This document shows positions 17,923 through 26,054 of a stretch of 41,736 nt of DNA, in pieces. Source of the stretch: Promethearchaeum sp. (GTDB lineage Archaea > Asgardarchaeota > Lokiarchaeia > Sigyniarchaeales > Promethearchaeaceae). The stretch lies in contig JAUWOE010000005.1 of NCBI GenBank assembly GCA_030612265.1, positions 1-41,736 on the forward strand, read 5' to 3'. Numbering within the stretch: the stretch's first letter is position 1; every line of letters begins with the position of its first letter. Made by a program: the position numbers and the translations under genes. The notes beneath the pieces are model-generated. The model did not search any database and was not told the origin of the DNA. It saw only the letters and a program-made list of their open reading frames with translations.

Positions 17923-18268
17923 AATTTTTACGCTCCAATTATACAAAATTATAACAAGTTTGCAAAAAATATAGGTGATTTTCATCGAATTAGCTGTAGA
18001 TCAAAGAATTTTTTAGAAAATTCTTCCTCGAAATTTCTGTATAGCAAACTCATTAGAATCTCAAATATGTTACATGAAAATAACATTCTCATATTAAGTA
18101 AAAAAGTTTTTCTATAAATTCAAATTCGTTCTTTTTTCTATATATTTGTTCTAATGTCTTTTTGTATATTATACTAACAATTGGATTGATTTAGGAAAAA
18201 ATTCAAAAAAAAAAGATAAAAGCTGCAAAAATTTTTAAATTGTGCAAAATCAGTTTTTACATGAGTTT
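17923..18268. other. Divergent promoter region between the giant-protein operon and iorA
   Basis: 346 bases without a credible gene. It must carry the promoter of the giant-protein operon (minus strand; a TATA-like gtataatt lies about 20 bases before the ATG at 17922 and ttataattt about 30 before) and the promoter of iorA (plus strand). The rest is AT-rich with A- and T-runs; no RNA gene or clear operator was seen. Confidence 0.5.
18231..18240 (+). promoter_or_regulatory. TATA-like box for iorA
   Basis: The stretch atttttaaat is centred about 33 bases before the ATG at 18269. This would give a transcript starting only a few bases before that ATG. A GTG at 18242 in the same frame would lie inside this promoter, which favours the ATG as start. 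Confidence 0.4.
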
Positions 18269-20215
18269 ATGAATCGAGTTTTTGAAAAAATTGTCTCTGG
18301 GATGCCCGGAGAAAAGCGATTTTTCTTGGGAAATGAAGCAATTGCCCGTGGAGCATTAGAAAGTGGTGTTGACGTCTACACATTTTATCCTGGGACCCCT
18401 TCCTCAGATGTAGGTGAGATTTTTATGGAAATTTTTCGCGATGCTGGAATGAAATGGACTGAGACAAGCATTAATGAAAAAGTTGCTCTGGAAGTAGCAG
18501 GATCCGCATATGCACGTGGTGCAAAGTCAATGTGTGGTATGAAAAACGTTGGTTTAAATGTTGCCTCCGACCCATTTTTCGCTCTTGCTACGACCAAACC
18601 AAAAAATGAGAACTCGGCTCTGGTAGTGCTCGTAGCTGACGATCCTGAACAACATTCAAGCGCAGTTGAAATGGATTCTCGACATTTTCTTAAACTCCTT
18701 AAAGTACCAGCATTAGAACCCGGTAACGCTCAAGAATGCTTAGAATTCACAAAGGAAGCTTTTAGAATCTCCAAAGAATTGAAAATACCCATTATTTTAA
18801 GAACAGTCACAAATGTTGCTCATGCACGAGGTGGTGTTGTTTTAGGCGAAGTCCAAAAATCAGAAATCCAAGATACATTCGACCTTTCAAAGGAAATAAA
18901 TGTAGCTTCTAGGTTATATTTTCTGGAATTAAAAAATGAACAAATTTTCAATAGAATGCATAAAGCCCTTGAGATCTCAGAAAATTTACCTTTAAATTTC
19001 ATTGAAAACCAGGATAGTGAGAATGAATATCAATTTGGTTTAATTACAAGCGGTGTTTCTTTCAGTTATGTTAACGAAGCTCTGGAATTTTTAAATCTCA
19101 AAGCACCTATATTAAAAATCGGAATGATAAATCCATTACCTGAACGAAAAATCGCCCAATTCTTAGGAAAATTCAAGCAAATATTGATTGTTGAAGAGAA
19201 CGATCCTTATTTAGAAACACAAATCTTGGGAATTGCTCAAAAACATAAGATCGATGTGAAAATATTCGGAAAAGATCCATTTTCATACTCTAAAGATGAC
19301 GCTTTACTACCTCAAGTTGGTGAATTGGATCCAACAAAAGTGGCTTTGGCAATCTCAAAAATTACAAAAATCGACCCAAAAATAAATTTACAAGAACTAA
19401 AAGATATGAAATATGATGTAATGAAAAGAAAGCCAGTTTTATGTCCGGGTTGCCCACATATGACAACGGGATTTTCATTGAAAAAAGCGGTTAAGCGCAT
19501 TAAAAATAAAACGGGGAAAGAAGTTTATTTCTTTCAAGATATTGGATGTTATACACTTTTAGCGTTCCCACCCTTAGGATTTGCTAACGTTAAATACTGT
19601 ATGGGCTCAAGTATTGCCTTAGCCCAAGGAGTGGCTCAAACGAGCGACAGTCTTAATATCGCTATGATCGGTGACGGAACATTTTTTCACAGCGGTCTTC
19701 CACCATTACTTAATGCTGTGTATCAAAAGGCACCAATTTTATTACTTTTACTTGATAATGGCTGGATTGGGATGACAGGACAGCAGTGTGATGCTGGAAC
19801 TAACACAGAACATTATTCTGAGGGAAAATTCAAAACTCGAATTCCATTGGAAAAAATCGTGGAAAGTATAGGTGCTAAGTTAGATATTTTCCAAACAAGA
19901 GATGATGAGGAAAAAAATACGGTTCGTTTAACAAAACTTATAGAAAAAGCAGGAATAGATGTCATTCAAAATCGGAATACTCATATAATATTAATTCGAA
20001 ATGAATGTATCCAAAAATCTAAGAAAAGATACACAATTTTAGTTCGAGAAGTAGATAGGGAAAAATGCATAAATTGTGGAACTTGTTATAGGCAACTGGC
20101 CTGCCCCGCTATTGGAGTTAAAGATGGAAAATCAATAATTGATCCAGGTTTATGCTTAGGATGCGGAATATGTGAAGAAGTTTGTCCAGCAAAAGCGATT
20201 GGAGTGAAAAAATAA
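18269..20215 (+). CDS. iorA: Indolepyruvate ferredoxin oxidoreductase, alpha subunit
   Basis: IorA with IorB oxidatively decarboxylates aryl pyruvates (indolepyruvate, phenylpyruvate) to aryl-acetyl-CoA and reduces ferredoxin, a late step of aromatic amino acid fermentation in archaea. The N-terminus has the family signature GNEAIARGALESGV followed by YPGTPSS. The thiamine diphosphate site is GDGTFFHSGLPPL (about residues 470-482) with LLDNGWIGMTG after it. Two [4Fe-4S] ferredoxin motifs end the protein: CINCGTC with a fourth Cys before PA, and CLGCGICEEVCP. The length (648 residues) is normal. I chose the ATG at 18269 over an upstream in-frame GTG (18242) because a TATA-like box overlaps the GTG. 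It is followed directly by iorB in a one-base stop/start overlap. Confidence 0.95.
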   Translation: MNRVFEKIVSGMPGEKRFFLGNEAIARGALESGVDVYTFYPGTPSSDVGEIFMEIFRDAGMKWTETSINEKVALEVAGSAYARGAKSMCGMKNVGLNVASDPFFALATTKPKNENSALVVLVADDPEQHSSAVEMDSRHFLKLLKVPALEPGNAQECLEFTKEAFRISKELKIPIILRTVTNVAHARGGVVLGEVQKSEIQDTFDLSKEINVASRLYFLELKNEQIFNRMHKALEISENLPLNFIENQDSENEYQFGLITSGVSFSYVNEALEFLNLKAPILKIGMINPLPERKIAQFLGKFKQILIVEENDPYLETQILGIAQKHKIDVKIFGKDPFSYSKDDALLPQVGELDPTKVALAISKITKIDPKINLQELKDMKYDVMKRKPVLCPGCPHMTTGFSLKKAVKRIKNKTGKEVYFFQDIGCYTLLAFPPLGFANVKYCMGSSIALAQGVAQTSDSLNIAMIGDGTFFHSGLPPLLNAVYQKAPILLLLLDNGWIGMTGQQCDAGTNTEHYSEGKFKTRIPLEKIVESIGAKLDIFQTRDDEEKNTVRLTKLIEKAGIDVIQNRNTHIILIRNECIQKSKKRYTILVREVDREKCINCGTCYRQLACPAIGVKDGKSIIDPGLCLGCGICEEVCPAKAIGVKK

Positions 20216-20823
20216 TGTCAAATGAAAAATTGGGAACGTATTCAATAGTGTTTACTGGAATTGGTGGACAAGGTCTGATTAGTTCTATCAGGATTTTGGG
20301 AGATGCATTACTAGCAAAGGATTTTAGCGTTATCAGCTCAGAAACACACGGACTTGGACAAAGGGGCGGAAAAGTAAATACTTACATTCGATATGGAACA
20401 AAAAGGATTGCTCCCCTCCCCCTAAGAGGAACTGTTGATATGATTGTTGCTACAGAGAAATCAGCAGTTTTGGATGTTTTAAATTATGCTAAACCAGATA
20501 AATCAACAAAAATCTTGATTTCAACCTATGAAAAAAGAATTGTTGATAAGAAATATCCTGAGAAAGATTATATCGAAGATGCGCTTAAAAAAAGTAGCGA
20601 AAATAAGCATATTCATTATATTGAGGCTAACAAAATCGCGCAAGATACCATCCACAACTCCCGAACTGAAAATACGATAATGATTGGTTATATGCTTGGA
20701 TTTATTTCATTGGATAAGGAAGATATTGAAAAAGTTCTAAGAAAACTTTTTTCCGGAAAGGTATTAGAAGTCAATTTAAAAGCTTTAGAGATTGGAATTT
20801 CATTAAGGTTAGAAAAAGCTTAA
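20215..20823 (+). CDS. iorB: Indolepyruvate ferredoxin oxidoreductase, beta subunit
   Basis: This is the small, gamma-type subunit of the IorAB complex (pyruvate/ketoisovalerate oxidoreductase catalytic fold), needed with IorA for CoA-dependent oxidation of aryl pyruvates. The N-terminal FTGIGGQGLISS and the SSETHGLGQRGG segment are characteristic of the family. The length is 202 residues, which is normal. The start is the ATG at 20215, whose A is the last base of the iorA stop codon (TAATG); a longer frame from 20182 lies inside iorA and is not needed. Translation should be coupled to iorA. It converges with the Lrp-type regulator, with one base between the two stop codons. Confidence 0.94.
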   Translation: MSNEKLGTYSIVFTGIGGQGLISSIRILGDALLAKDFSVISSETHGLGQRGGKVNTYIRYGTKRIAPLPLRGTVDMIVATEKSAVLDVLNYAKPDKSTKILISTYEKRIVDKKYPEKDYIEDALKKSSENKHIHYIEANKIAQDTIHNSRTENTIMIGYMLGFISLDKEDIEKVLRKLFSGKVLEVNLKALEIGISLRLEKA

Positions 20824-20824
20824 A

Positions 20825-21346
20825 CTATTTATCATTAGAAATTGGTTTTGAATTTGAATCAGGTATAGGAATTTCAGTTTCAAAGAATAATCTTTCTTCT
20901 TCTTTTAATATCCGCGCAATTACAGTGGTATTAGTTCGTTCTATTAGATTAGTAGTTCTCATTTCTTCTAATTTATTCATTAATTCCTCTCTATTAACAG
21001 CTCGAACCATTATGATGAAATCATTATCACCCAATACATTATAAATTGCCCATACTCCTTGTATTTTAGCTAATTCTTTTCCCACTTTCTCAACGTAGTT
21101 TTTACTATATTTTGCACGGATATGAATAATTACTTGAAAATCATCGCCGAGTCGTGAGAAATTCACCTTCGCGTGATAACCATCAATTATTTTTTCCGTT
21201 TCTAGTCTTTTAATCCTATAATGCACTGTTGACTTTGAGATATCTAACATTTTTGCAATTTTATCCAAAGGAATGTTGCAATCTTTTTGTAATACGTTTA
21301 AAATTTTTTTATCAATTTCATCTAGCAGACTTCTGCGAGGGGACAT
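20825..21346 (-). CDS. Lrp/AsnC-family transcriptional regulator
   Basis: A 173-residue DNA-binding protein with the standard Lrp layout. The N-terminal winged helix-turn-helix (about 10-60) reads LDEIDKKILNVLQKD, then ISKSTVHYRIKRLE. The C-terminal RAM/ligand domain (about 70-150) carries the GVWAIYNVLGDNDFIIMV segment. Such regulators sense amino acids or their keto acids. The gene is tail-to-tail with iorAB, one base apart, so it may regulate aryl-amino-acid fermentation; this is inference. A perfect 18-bp tandem repeat just upstream of its start may be its own operator. The start is the ATG with aaggt five bases before it. Confidence 0.92.
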   Translation of the reverse strand: MSPRRSLLDEIDKKILNVLQKDCNIPLDKIAKMLDISKSTVHYRIKRLETEKIIDGYHAKVNFSRLGDDFQVIIHIRAKYSKNYVEKVGKELAKIQGVWAIYNVLGDNDFIIMVRAVNREELMNKLEEMRTTNLIERTNTTVIARILKEEERLFFETEIPIPDSNSKPISNDK

Positions 21347-21372
21347 AAAATACCTTCAATTTTTTTAAAAAT

Positions 21373-21408
21373 ACCAATATTATTCAATTTACCAATATTA
21401 TTCAATTT
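21373..21408. repeat. Perfect 18-bp tandem repeat upstream of the Lrp-type gene (putative operator)
   Basis: accaatattattcaattt occurs twice back to back (21373-21390 and 21391-21408), starting 27 bases before the regulator's ATG. A T/A-rich TATA-like stretch lies between the repeat and the start. A weaker third element (aatattattt) follows near 21427. The position directly upstream of the core promoter fits an autoregulatory site, as Lrp family proteins often control their own genes. Tandem slippage in AT-rich DNA is the alternative. Confidence 0.55.
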
Positions 21409-21442
21409 ATTGAAAATATCAGAAATATTATTTAATGAAACC

Positions 21443-22339
21443 TTACATCCGTTTAAGATTTTTGTGCTTCCATTTACCCACTTCAGGATTGGTAATCAAA
21501 TCATCCAAAATTTCGAGAATTCTCTCTTTATCCTTTCCTATATTGTCTGATTGGACAAATGAATAATTTGAAACATGATCATTTCGTAAAGCAGAAGTTA
21601 AACTTGGCGATAATTGGGCAATAATTGAGCGCTCTTCCTTAAGGATTTCCAATGGAGAGAGAATTTTAAAGGTTTTATTATCAATATCTTCTTTCAAAGG
21701 AGCATTAGCCATTATATTAAGTGTTCGAAAACGGAAAAAAGTGGGATTAACAGCATTTAACACACGGGCTGTTTCGTTAGCATGAATCTCTGTCCATTTT
21801 TTCCCCCCTAATCCCAAAATTATATATAGTGATGCTTGGATTCCGGCACTCATTAAACGAGGAATTTCATTTATGATCATTTTAGATGTTTGTCCTTTTT
21901 TCATTTGTTTTAAGATTATATCGCTGCCAGATTCCATTCCAATATAGCAAATTGTAAGACCTGCTTTAGCTAATTTCTTTAATTCTTCATCAGATTTTTG
22001 GTTTATATCCAAAACTTTTGCATAAGTGCTAATTCGCTTAATAAATGGAAAATTTTGTTTTATTTCATGCAAAACTTCAAGTAAATAATCTGTTGAAACA
22101 GAAAATGCATTTCCACCAGCTAAGAAGAGGTAGGGATTGTTCAAATAATATTTTCCAGCAATTTTAATGTCTCTAAGTACATCATCAATGTTTCTGATTT
22201 TATAATCTTGAAGATTTTTATAAACACCACAAAAGCGACAACGATTCCAAGAACATCCACCCGTGATTGGTATTAGAACTGAATACGCTTCAACGGGAGG
22301 TCTAATGACAATTTGTTCTGGGGGAAGTGGTGGAAGCAT
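21443..22339 (-). CDS. Radical SAM protein (B12-independent, GCSWNRCRFC type)
   Basis: A 298-residue radical S-adenosylmethionine protein. The [4Fe-4S] cluster cysteines are Cys29, Cys34 and Cys37. Spacing is C-x4-C-x2-C rather than the classic C-x3-C-x2-C, and is known in the subgroup that begins RPP.EA.S..I..T.GCS.N.C.FC. A SAM-binding glycine segment (LFLAGGNAF) and a YIGMESGSD strand follow, as in the Elp3/HemN-like barrel. There is no cobalamin domain and no extra ferredoxin domain at the C-terminus. The substrate is unknown. The ATG has aaggtagg directly before it. It lies on the same strand as the Lrp gene, 96 bases upstream, and diverges from the HEAT-like gene. Confidence 0.87.
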   Translation of the reverse strand: MLPPLPPEQIVIRPPVEAYSVLIPITGGCSWNRCRFCGVYKNLQDYKIRNIDDVLRDIKIAGKYYLNNPYLFLAGGNAFSVSTDYLLEVLHEIKQNFPFIKRISTYAKVLDINQKSDEELKKLAKAGLTICYIGMESGSDIILKQMKKGQTSKMIINEIPRLMSAGIQASLYIILGLGGKKWTEIHANETARVLNAVNPTFFRFRTLNIMANAPLKEDIDNKTFKILSPLEILKEERSIIAQLSPSLTSALRNDHVSNYSFVQSDNIGKDKERILEILDDLITNPEVGKWKHKNLKRM

Positions 22340-22444
22340 CCTACCTTATATAACGAGCTTAAACTTTTAATTAGTTTGATGAATCTGAAAAATCTTTCAA
22401 AATTACGAACATTTAATATAATGAAAATTTGTTGGTTAAATTAG

Positions 22445-23419
22445 ATGGATAAATCCGATAAAATAAACTCAGAAAAAATTAAAGATCTAAGGTGGATTTT
22501 TTTAAATTATACGCATTTTTCTGAGAAATATAGAATCGATGCTATCCAAAAATATTCGGGAATTTGTAATAGGGAATATTTTGAAGTTTTAATTCTTGCT
22601 CTGAACGATTCAAGCAGAATGATTCGAAATTTAATTTTAGATATATTTGAAAAAAAAGGTGTATCCTTTACTGATTTTGTGCTCCCCTCGTTGACCACAT
22701 ATTCCCGTTTACGACGAAATTCAATTGCTAGATTATTAGGGAGATGGCATTCTGAATTTAAGCGTAAAAAACCATACCAAATAATAAAGAAATTAAGTAT
22801 TCAAAAACGAGCTGAATGTATAACAAATTATATTGATCAAATTGTATCTGAAGCGGACTCGAATAAAATCTTCCATGCTGCAATTTCTTTGGAATTAATC
22901 GGTGATTTTCGTGCAATTTCAATACTTCGCCAAACAACATCAATTACATCAGTATTGCACTCACAAATCAAACGACATATGAAAAAACATGATGATTATT
23001 CTATATTTATTGTAATTTTACGTTTTTGCCAAAATACGAATGATGAAGACCTCAAAAAAAAAATTTTCAAATATTACATACAAGATTTATTACGAATCGC
23101 CAATGATTACGAATTTTCAGAAGTTTTTATCCAAATTTTTGATGATCTAGGATTATTGGGAAAGATAATATATAATGTTCATCAATTATCTCCAAACCAG
23201 AAAATTTTAAAAACTTTAAATTATTCTGTAGGATCTTTGGCCTATAAAACTATGCTAGTTGTACTTTCAGCCGAATACCCATCAAGTTTTCAGGAATTGG
23301 AAAAGATGAGGTCTGAAATTTTAGACCCGGAAAAAATTGAAAAAATTGATGAAATTAGTAAATCACTATTAAAGAATTTCAAAGTAGAACTAAATTCTGG
23401 ATATCCCCTATTTTTATGA
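22445..23419 (+). CDS. HEAT-like helical repeat protein, function unknown
   Basis: A 324-residue soluble protein, almost entirely predicted helical. Paired helices resemble HEAT/ARM-type repeats: EVLILALNDSSRMIRNLILD near residue 48 and HAAISLELIGDFRAISILRQ near 140 have the usual layout of a hydrophobic helix, a short acidic turn and a second helix. There is no signal peptide, membrane segment or catalytic motif. Such proteins act as binding scaffolds. The gene is divergent from the radical SAM gene (105 bases between them) and stands alone. The start is the first ATG; ribosome site weak. Confidence 0.75.
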   Translation: MDKSDKINSEKIKDLRWIFLNYTHFSEKYRIDAIQKYSGICNREYFEVLILALNDSSRMIRNLILDIFEKKGVSFTDFVLPSLTTYSRLRRNSIARLLGRWHSEFKRKKPYQIIKKLSIQKRAECITNYIDQIVSEADSNKIFHAAISLELIGDFRAISILRQTTSITSVLHSQIKRHMKKHDDYSIFIVILRFCQNTNDEDLKKKIFKYYIQDLLRIANDYEFSEVFIQIFDDLGLLGKIIYNVHQLSPNQKILKTLNYSVGSLAYKTMLVVLSAEYPSSFQELEKMRSEILDPEKIEKIDEISKSLLKNFKVELNSGYPLFL

Positions 23420-23530
23420 TTAAATGAATTAACAATTCAAAAGATTTTTTAAGATGTATTAAGGTAAAAATAATAGCAGATCTAGAAGATCTGTACTTAT
23501 TTTATAAAAAAAAAATTTTGTTGAAATAAT

Positions 23531-23734
23531 GTGAATCGACAATACGATGATGATATAAACACATTTAAGAAGTCTAATTCTCGAAAGAATAAAAAAAATC
23601 GAGGCAGACTTCATGGTAAACCGATAAAGCCAAAGACTAAACCTCGAGATAATGATTACCATTTAATAGCGCGAGAGAAAAAATCATTTGAAAGTAAAAA
23701 TCAATTTGAAAAAAATTTATGGGAAAATGATTAA
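23531..23734 (+). CDS. Small basic protein, 67 aa, unknown
   Basis: A short frame with a GTG start encodes a very basic, hydrophilic peptide (Lys, Arg and Asn runs; GRLHGKPIKPKTKPRDNDY). Composition suggests nucleic-acid binding, but no domain is recognisable. No good ribosome site is visible and the AT-rich background makes Lys/Asn runs cheap. In its favour, the frame ends 8 bases from the convergent fprA stop, followed by a ten-base T-run, and fills an otherwise empty gap. An antisense frame (23459-23662) overlaps and looks less like a protein. Confidence 0.4.
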   Translation: MNRQYDDDINTFKKSNSRKNKKNRGRLHGKPIKPKTKPRDNDYHLIAREKKSFESKNQFEKNLWEND

Positions 23735-23744
23735 TTTTTTTTTT
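23735..23744 (+). terminator. Ten-base T-run after the small basic gene
   Basis: Ten T residues directly follow the stop at 23734 and reach into the fprA stop codon on the other strand. This is a typical archaeal oligo-T terminator for plus-strand transcripts. Confidence 0.4.
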
Positions 23745-24942
23745 AGTTTTCTATTAATTTCAACCCGATTTCCTTGCCAAATTCCACACACTTCTTCTTA
23801 CCCTCTTCATCAGGATTCCACTTGATCCGAATTCCCTGATTTAAGAGTTCAAATTTGGATTTTTCAAGCAATATATTTAATTCTTTTACTGATTCCCCGG
23901 ACCATCCGTAGGATCCAAATGAAGCAGCTTTTTTATTTTTAAATCCTAGTCCTTTAATCATTTCCATGATCTCGGCCATTGAAGATAATATACCGCGCCC
24001 GATTGTAGGAGATCCAACCAAAATTGCTTTTGATTTAAATACCTCAGTAATAATGTCGTTTTTATCAAATTTAGCTGCATTAAGCAGTTGAATTTTGATT
24101 GTGGGATTACTTTCTCGAATTCCTTCAATAATGGATTCCGCCATTCTACGAGTTCCATTCCACATTGTATCGTATAATACGGTTATTTGATTTTCTTGAT
24201 AATCTTTGGCCCATTCCATATATTTTTCAACAATCTGTAACGGATTATCTCTCCAGATTACACCATGGCTTGTTGCGATTATATCTATTGGAATTTTTAA
24301 TTCTAATACTTCGTTAATTTTTTTCTCTACTAATGCACTGAATGGTGTTAGAATATTTGCATAATATTTGATGCATTCAATATTGAGTAGGTCTTGGTCT
24401 ACCAAATCATTGTACATAAAATCATTAACATAATGCTGCCCAAATGCGTCATTACTGAAAAGTATATTATCTTGGGTCAAATATGTAGCCATGCTATCAG
24501 GCCAATGCAACATTCTCATTTCAACAAAAACTAAAGCTTTACCATTTCCTATATCCAATGTGTCCCCTGTTTTTACGGTATGAAAATTCCAATCCTTGTG
24601 GTATTGACCTTTAAGGGAATCCACTGCATTTTTTGTACAATAGATCGGAGTTTCTGGAATTAAACTCATTAATTCGGGTAGTCCACCGCTATGATCAATT
24701 TCTCCGTGATTTGCAATTACATAATCAATTTTATTCAAATCAATTTCTTTTGCTAGATTTTCCACAAATTCTTTGGAAAAAGGCATCCAAACGGTATCAA
24801 TTAAAACAATCTTTTCCTCTTTAATCAAGTAGGAATTATAAGTTGTGGAGTGATCAGTTGAATATTCATTTCCGTGGAATTTACGCAATTCCCAATCTTT
24901 TATTCCCACCCAATAAACATTATTCTTAACTACAAATGTCAT
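23743..24942 (-). CDS. fprA: Flavodiiron protein (O2/NO reductase, FprA type)
   Basis: Flavodiiron proteins reduce oxygen to water, or NO to N2O, in the cytoplasm of anaerobes, with electrons from F420H2, rubredoxin or similar donors. The N-terminal metallo-beta-lactamase-like domain (about 1-245) holds all six diiron ligands: His79, Glu81, Asp83, His146, Asp165 and His226, in the contexts NHGEIDHSGG, MLHWPDS, SNDAFGQH and TSHGVIW. The C-terminal flavodoxin domain (about 250-399) has the FMN-binding LYDTMWNGTRRMA and GSPTIGRG loops. The length (399) is standard and there is no rubredoxin extension. The gene is divergent from the HAD gene at 25028. It implies an anaerobe that must cope with transient oxygen. 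Confidence 0.95.
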   Translation of the reverse strand: MTFVVKNNVYWVGIKDWELRKFHGNEYSTDHSTTYNSYLIKEEKIVLIDTVWMPFSKEFVENLAKEIDLNKIDYVIANHGEIDHSGGLPELMSLIPETPIYCTKNAVDSLKGQYHKDWNFHTVKTGDTLDIGNGKALVFVEMRMLHWPDSMATYLTQDNILFSNDAFGQHYVNDFMYNDLVDQDLLNIECIKYYANILTPFSALVEKKINEVLELKIPIDIIATSHGVIWRDNPLQIVEKYMEWAKDYQENQITVLYDTMWNGTRRMAESIIEGIRESNPTIKIQLLNAAKFDKNDIITEVFKSKAILVGSPTIGRGILSSMAEIMEMIKGLGFKNKKAASFGSYGWSGESVKELNILLEKSKFELLNQGIRIKWNPDEEGKKKCVEFGKEIGLKLIEN

Positions 24943-25027
24943 TATTCTTCATCAATTCTTTTTTTAATTAAAAGAAATTGACTTATACATTTAATTTATT
25001 TCATTAATTTTTTTATAAATTATATAC

Positions 25028-25753
25028 ATGAAGAATTTTTTTTGTTTTGATTTGGGAGAAACATTAATTAATTTTAACAAACCCAATAAAAAATGGCATT
25101 CCTCATTAATCGGTGAAGTTCTCCCCGATATGTTTAATACATTGAGAAAGTATTATCAGAGTTTTAAGGATATATGCACTGTTAAAGAATTTTCCAATAT
25201 TGGTTATAAAATAATTTCCGAAAGCCATAAATTAAGCATGATAAAGCGTCTCTCACTTATTTTAGATTACTATAAAATCCCTACTGAAGATGATCTAATT
25301 AATCTATTATTGAATGACTTTTATCACAACCTAATATCTGATGCTTTTCTTTACCCTGAAACTATTAAGGTTTTAGAAAAACTAAACGAAAAAGGATTTG
25401 TGTTGGGATTGTGGTCTAATACACCATGGCAAAGTCCGGGATTTCTGATTGAAAGAATAATGGAACATTTTAAGATTAGAAAATATTTCTCAATAGTTCT
25501 TTTTTCGGGTGATCACGGAATCCGTAAACCAGACCCTATAACATTCGATCTTGTTTTAAAAAAAGGTCAATTGGATAAATCCCAAATGATCTATATTGGA
25601 AATTCAGAAGTTGATATTAAAACCGGTTCAAGCTTTGGAATTCCAACGATTTGGGTTAATCGAGAGCATAAAAAATTATCCAAATATTGCCCAACACCGG
25701 AATTCATAATTAATGATCTCGAAGGTCTTTTTGATCTAATACCAATCAACTAA
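25028..25753 (+). CDS. HAD-superfamily hydrolase with altered motif I
   Basis: A 241-residue haloacid-dehalogenase-fold protein, probably a phosphatase. Motif I is FDLGETL with nucleophile Asp8, but the usual second Asp (general acid/base) is Gly10. Motif II is WSNTP (Ser130), motif III is RKPDP (Lys167) and motif IV reads GNSEVD (191-196) where GDSxxD is usual. Variants with Gly at the second motif I position exist in the superfamily, so activity may be altered rather than lost. A helical cap fills about 20-105. It resembles the HAD at 29624 in motifs II-IV, and the two flank the Fe-S pair, so they may be paralogues. Substrate unknown. Confidence 0.85.
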   Translation: MKNFFCFDLGETLINFNKPNKKWHSSLIGEVLPDMFNTLRKYYQSFKDICTVKEFSNIGYKIISESHKLSMIKRLSLILDYYKIPTEDDLINLLLNDFYHNLISDAFLYPETIKVLEKLNEKGFVLGLWSNTPWQSPGFLIERIMEHFKIRKYFSIVLFSGDHGIRKPDPITFDLVLKKGQLDKSQMIYIGNSEVDIKTGSSFGIPTIWVNREHKKLSKYCPTPEFIINDLEGLFDLIPIN

Positions 25754-26054
25754 ATTTAGGAAATTATTGATAGAAATGAACATTACAGAATTCTTTTGTA
25801 TTAATAAATGGAAATAAGATTTGTTGGAAACAAGTCCATCTCGCAAATTTAGCTTCGATTCGATGTTCGGAAGCTTTATTTTAAATTGTCGCCGATACGG
25901 AGAATCCAGCCGAATTTTCGACCGAAATCGATTTGTCGGGAGACTTATTAACCCATTAATATATTATTATTAACCTACTAATATTTTTCAAATTTTCAAA
26001 TTTTCTCGTTATGGAAAATCTAATATACATCAAAGTTGAAATTAGGAATATATA
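25754..26054. other. Intergenic region with a CpG-rich island
   Basis: 301 bases between the HAD and Fe-S genes. The middle (about 25835-25950) is much richer in G, C and CpG than its surroundings, with about a dozen CpG in TCG/CGA contexts. It holds a 6-bp stem agcttc/gaagct (about 25850-25874). It may be a structured RNA or a gene remnant. The right third (25950-26054) is AT-rich and holds the promoter for the Fe-S gene, with an agga ribosome site 7 bases before its ATG. No start-bearing ORF was found. Confidence 0.45.

Noticed and set aside
17923-17985. Upstream extension of the stalk protein to a start at 17985
   Set aside because: It would place 21 residues before a normal signal peptide. 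The ATG at 17922 gives a clean signal sequence and has GGAG upstream.
20182-20214. Longer iorB frame starting inside iorA
   Set aside because: The ATG at 20215 matches the family N-terminus and makes the usual TAATG coupling.
23459-23662. Minus-strand frame of 67 codons opposite the small basic gene
   Set aside because: It is a hydrophobic Phe/Ile-rich translation of A-rich antisense with no ribosome site; the plus-strand frame fits the gap and terminator better.
25754-25960. A stop-free minus-strand stretch of about 65 codons across the CpG-rich island
   Set aside because: It has no ATG or GTG near its 5' end and no ribosome site. It is open mainly because stop codons are rare in a GC-rich patch.
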